Assembly (NCBI RefSeq): GCF_001426345.1
Contig: NZ_LMEM01000010.1
Span: 216,135 to 280,134, forward strand
DNA: 64,000 nucleotides
Direction of reading: 5' to 3'
DNA from: Devosia sp. Root436
Lineage (GTDB): Bacteria; Pseudomonadota; Alphaproteobacteria; Rhizobiales; Devosiaceae
The translations under genes and the position numbers were made by a program. Every line of letters begins with the position of its first letter. Within the stretch, counting starts at the first letter, position 1. Below, one piece after another: positions 61,002 to 64,000 of this stretch. The notes below the pieces were generated by a model. That model saw nothing but the letters and a program-made list of their open reading frames with translations. It made no database searches and was not told where the DNA came from.

Positions 61002-62024
61002 CTAGTGCGCGGCGGCCATCATGCAGATGGCGAGCAGGGCGCGGCGCAGGCTGGCTTCGGCCAGAGCCGGGCGGCGCCGGCTGTCGGCCGTGGTCTGCAG
61101 GATGCGGTCGGTGGCGGTCGCCAAAGCTGCGTCCGACCACAGGCGCAATTGCTGTTCGAGGCTGGAAATCCGCGAAAAATGCGGTTTTGGCCGCAGGCCT
61201 TCCAGCACCATGCGCGGCGCCTTGCCGGCATCCACCTCGGTCCGCCAGCGGCGCAGATTGGCGAAATGAATGGTGCACATGGCCAGGAGGCGCTGCGGAT
61301 CGACCGCCGATGACAAAGCGCGGTTGAGCGCCAGTTCCAGTTTTTCGGCATGGCCGCCGCCGGTGGCGTCGAGAATGGCGTCGATGGTCAACATGCCATT
61401 GTCGGCACAGAGCAGCAGCACGTCCTCGCGGGTCAGGTTCTTGCTGGATGCGGCGTAGAGGCAGAGCTTTTCCAGCTCGCGGCGGGTGATTTCGCGGTCA
61501 TTGCCGAGGATTTCGCGCAAAGTGGCGACCACATCGGCGTCGATGCGGATGCCGTTCTGGTTGAAGGTCTCGCGAATCAGCGCCTGCAAGGTCTCGTCGC
61601 TATCGGGATAGCAGGGCAAAGCGCGGCCGAGCGTGGCGGCTTCCACCAAGGCGCGCAAGGCATCCTTAGGTGCCAGGTTGCCCGCTTCGAGCACGATGGC
61701 GGCGCCGGCAGGATCGTCACGCAATTCGGTCAGCGTCATCACCAGCGATTTACCGGCACCGCGCACGCGCACGATGCGCTTGCCACCGAACAGCGACATG
61801 GTGCGGGCTTCCACCGCCAGGATGGAGGGATCGGCATCCACTTCTGCCCCATCGAGCGTGATGACGCTGGCCGCTTCCGGATCGTCACCGCTCAACTGGC
61901 GGATCAGGCGCTGCGCCGTTTCGCGCACCAGGCCCGCATCGGGGCCATAGGCCAGGAAAATGCCCTCGGTCAGGTCCGGCCGGATGAGGAAACGGGCGAC
62001 TTCATGTGCCTTGAGAGCCGTCAT
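61002..62024 (-). CDS. holA: DNA polymerase III delta subunit
   Basis: A 340-residue clamp-loader subunit. The N-terminus has the HolA pattern [40 protein letters not shown], with the ALDGAEVDADPS...SLFGGKRIVRVRG region and the helical C-terminal collar. It opens the sliding clamp. One base overlaps lptE, so they are co-translated. Confidence 0.93.
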   Translation of the reverse strand: MTALKAHEVARFLIRPDLTEGIFLAYGPDAGLVRETAQRLIRQLSGDDPEAASVITLDGAEVDADPSILAVEARTMSLFGGKRIVRVRGAGKSLVMTLTELRDDPAGAAIVLEAGNLAPKDALRALVEAATLGRALPCYPDSDETLQALIRETFNQNGIRIDADVVATLREILGNDREITRRELEKLCLYAASSKNLTREDVLLLCADNGMLTIDAILDATGGGHAEKLELALNRALSSAVDPQRLLAMCTIHFANLRRWRTEVDAGKAPRMVLEGLRPKPHFSRISSLEQQLRLWSDAALATATDRILQTTADSRRRPALAEASLRRALLAICMMAAAH

Positions 62025-62530
62025 CAGCGGCTGAGCGAGGCCAGCATGGCCAGCCGCAGCGATTCGGCGGCCGCCCGGGCGGCACGCTCGGCGGCCTCGG
62101 CGCCGGCCGCCGTATCGGCCAGGACCTGGCCGCTGGTGGTATATTCGGCACTGGCGGTGCGGGTGAAGGTGATCGGCGCGGTGCCGGTCTCGTCCCGCTG
62201 GGTGATGGTCAGCGTGGCGGTGACGGTCATCCGGCTCAGCTTGTTGGGATTGGCCGTCGCCGACAGGCCGACAACCGCCGATGACGAGCTTGCCGACACA
62301 GTTGCCAGCGGCGCCGTTGCGGCGTCCGACGTGCCGAAACGTAGTGCCAGTTCCTGGTAGATGACCTGTTCGAGCCGCGAATTGGGCCTGGCATAGGCCA
62401 GCTCGAGCATGGGTTGGCTGGCCAGCGCGCCGCTATAGACCGGGGAGAAGCTGCAGGCGCCCAGCGCCGTCCCAAGGCCAACCAGCAAGCCGGCGGCAAC
62501 GATACGGCGCAGGGGCTTAGACAACGACAT
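62024..62530 (-). CDS. lptE: LPS assembly lipoprotein LptE
   Basis: A 168-residue outer-membrane lipoprotein of the LPS export plug. The signal ([21 protein letters not shown]) ends with a lipobox ALGAC, then CSFSPVYSG. Rhizobial LptE proteins share this layout and leuS-lptE-holA order, which supports the call since sequence similarity to E. coli LptE is low. The ATG at 62530 overlaps the leuS 3' end by 14 bases. Confidence 0.85.
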   Translation of the reverse strand: MSLSKPLRRIVAAGLLVGLGTALGACSFSPVYSGALASQPMLELAYARPNSRLEQVIYQELALRFGTSDAATAPLATVSASSSSAVVGLSATANPNKLSRMTVTATLTITQRDETGTAPITFTRTASAEYTTSGQVLADTAAGAEAAERAARAAAESLRLAMLASLSR

Positions 62531-64000
62531 TGACGATCCTGTCCGGGACGATGACGATCTTCTTGGGAGCCTTGCCATCAAGAATGCGGGCAATCTCGTC
62601 CATTGACAAGACCAGCTTTTCCACCTCCGCGGCGGGCGTGCCCTTGGCAACGGTGATTTCGCCGCGGCGCTTGCCATTGACCTGGATCGGCATGGTCACC
62701 GTGTCATCGACCAGCAGAGCCGGATCCACTTCGGGCCAGGGCGCGTCGGTAACCAGGCCCGGTTTGCCCAGAGCCTGCCAGCAGGTCTCGGCCAGATGCG
62801 GCATCATCGGTGCGATGAGCTGGACCAGGCGCTCCACGCCCTGCTGCAGGGCATCCAGACGCGCCGCCGGAGCCGCCGAAACCAGCCCGGCGCCGCGCAC
62901 CAGGGCGTTGGTCAGCTCATAAATCTGGGCCACGGCGCGGTTGAAGCGCAGGCCCTCGATATCGGCGCCGACATGATGCACGGCGCGATGCACCGCCTTG
63001 CGCAGGGTTTTGGCCTCATCGTCATCCGAACCATGAACAATGTCCGAAGACTGTTTCGCCAGATCGATAGTTTCGCCGACCAGCCGCCACACGCGCTGCT
63101 GGAAGCGGCTCGCGCCCTCGACGCCGGCCTCGGTCCACTGCACGTCGCGTTCCGGCGGGGAATCCGACAGCATGAACCAGCGCGCCGTATCGGCGCCATA
63201 GCTGGCCACGATCTCGTCGGGATCGACCACATTCTTCTTGGATTTGCTCATCTTTTCGATCGAACCGATGGCGATCGGCTCGCTCGAGCGGATATGGCGG
63301 GCGGTGCGCTGCTCGCCATTGGTCTCGACCACCACTTCGGTCGGCGGCACCCACTCGCCCGCTGGCGACTTGTAGGTCTCGTGGGTCACCATGCCCTGGG
63401 TGAACAGGCCCTTGAACGGCTCGTCCAGCCCCACATGGCCGGTGGCCTTCATGGCGCGGGTAAAGAAGCGCGAATAGAGCAGGTGCAGAATGGCGTGTTC
63501 CACCCCGCCGATATACTGATCAACCGGCAGCCAGCGATCGGCAATGGCCGGAATGGTCGGCGTATCGGCGTCGGGCGCGGTGAAGCGGGCGAAATACCAG
63601 GACGAATCGACGAACGTGTCCATGGTATCGGTTTCGCGCCGGGCCGCGCCGCCGCATTGCGGGCAGTTCACATGCTTCCAGCTGGGGTGATGGTCGAGCG
63701 CATTGCCGGGCTTGTCGAAGCTGACGTCATCAGGCAGCACCACCGGCAAGTCCTTCTTGGGTACCGGAATGGTGCCGCAGACCTCGCAATGGATGATCGG
63801 GATGGGCGCACCCCAATAGCGCTGGCGCGACAGGCCCCAGTCGCGCAGGCGATAATTCACCTCCACCGTGCCCTGCGCCTGGCCATCGACCTTGCGCGCG
63901 GCAAAATGGGCGGCAATGGCCTTCTTGGCGGCTTCGATCTCAAGACCGTCCAGGAAACCAGAATTGAATATCTTGCCAGGTCCCACATATGCTTCCGTCT
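62517..64000 (-). CDS. leuS: Leucyl-tRNA synthetase, C-terminal portion
   Basis: About 494 residues of an enzyme of roughly 870, truncated by the right window edge (frame open to base 64000). Visible are the zinc-like [16 protein letters not shown] and CPQCGG, the SSWYFARF segment, the signature KMSKSKKN (the lysine motif for ATP), and the C-terminal anticodon-binding and LeuS-C domains ([17 protein letters not shown]). Charges tRNA-Leu. Likely the first gene of a leuS-lptE-holA operon. Confidence 0.97.
   Translation of the reverse strand, partial: TEAYVGPGKIFNSGFLDGLEIEAAKKAIAAHFAARKVDGQAQGTVEVNYRLRDWGLSRQRYWGAPIPIIHCEVCGTIPVPKKDLPVVLPDDVSFDKPGNALDHHPSWKHVNCPQCGGAARRETDTMDTFVDSSWYFARFTAPDADTPTIPAIADRWLPVDQYIGGVEHAILHLLYSRFFTRAMKATGHVGLDEPFKGLFTQGMVTHETYKSPAGEWVPPTEVVVETNGEQRTARHIRSSEPIAIGSIEKMSKSKKNVVDPDEIVASYGADTARWFMLSDSPPERDVQWTEAGVEGASRFQQRVWRLVGETIDLAKQSSDIVHGSDDDEAKTLRKAVHRAVHHVGADIEGLRFNRAVAQIYELTNALVRGAGLVSAAPAARLDALQQGVERLVQLIAPMMPHLAETCWQALGKPGLVTDAPWPEVDPALLVDDTVTMPIQVNGKRRGEITVAKGTPAAEVEKLVLSMDEIARILDGKAPKKIVIVPDRIVNVVV

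Noticed and set aside
1..64000. tRNA, rRNA, CRISPR array, transposase, prophage or attachment site
   Set aside because: None seen. Repeats present are palindromic intergenic elements without spacers of CRISPR type or any transposase gene.

Overview
The window is a 64 kb piece of a GC-rich alphaproteobacterial chromosome, most likely of the order Hyphomicrobiales (Rhizobiales) and close to Devosia. This is inferred from gene content and order: rph-rdgB next to hrcA-grpE, hslVU near the his genes, a secB / dnaQ-coaE-aroE-maf cluster facing hemE, and hemE-hemJ-rho-mnmE-mnmG-rsmG-parA-parB followed by holA-lptE-leuS. Nearly all genes are housekeeping genes, tightly packed, with many ATGA, GTGA or TTGA stop/start overlaps. 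I see no rRNA, tRNA, CRISPR array, insertion sequence or prophage.

Layout. 0.2-9 kb: epoxide hydrolase-like protein, WYL regulator, an acyl-CoA-type XRE regulator divergent from a small protein plus isocitrate lyase (glyoxylate shunt), a CSD-DUF1294 protein, Cfa and ComM. 9-18 kb: GH25 lipoprotein, small proteins, MarC, gshB, yraN, rsmI, an LpoA-like lipoprotein, hemW, rdgB, rph. 18-28.5 kb: the heat-shock segment hrcA-grpE and dnaK/dnaJ, with pncA, a pabB-pabC fusion, two tandem exported paralogues and a catalytically degenerate HSL-family hydrolase between dnaK and dnaJ. 28-39 kb: small enzymes and regulators (FMN reductase, pyrF, hydroxypyruvate isomerase-like, adenosine kinase-like, nth, Ada-like MGMT, gpmA, EVE, dapB). 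38.7-46 kb: coaA, hisE-hisF-hisA-hisH-hisB, then hslV-GNAT-hslU. 46-51.9 kb: XRE, Smr, Tim44-like, fxsA, secB, dnaQ-coaE-aroE-maf. 52.3-64 kb: hemE to parB, then holA, lptE and a leuS gene cut by the window end.

The most interesting signals are non-coding. The 440 bp gap between maf and hemE separates a leftward gene block from a rightward one. It carries DnaA-box-like sequences, three TTAA-N7-TTAA-type CtrA-like boxes and six GANTC (CcrM-type) sites, so it is a good candidate for oriC, which lies beside hemE in Caulobacter and Sinorhizobium. Around it are fourteen copies of a parS-like 14-mer (GTTTCACGTGAAAC or the one-base variant GATTCACGTGAAAC). They cluster over mnmE-parB but recur every few kilobases across the window, some inside genes where they encode a D/V-S-R-E-T/A peptide. 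A tandem DnaA-box pair sits beside one of them at 7.4 kb. CtrA-like boxes also lie upstream of a short exported peptide, of the GH25 lipoprotein and between rph and hrcA.

Several palindromic intergenic repeat families occur, one of which appears to have entered a tiny ORF between rph and rdgB without breaking its frame. RpoH-like promoters precede dnaK, grpE and hslV.
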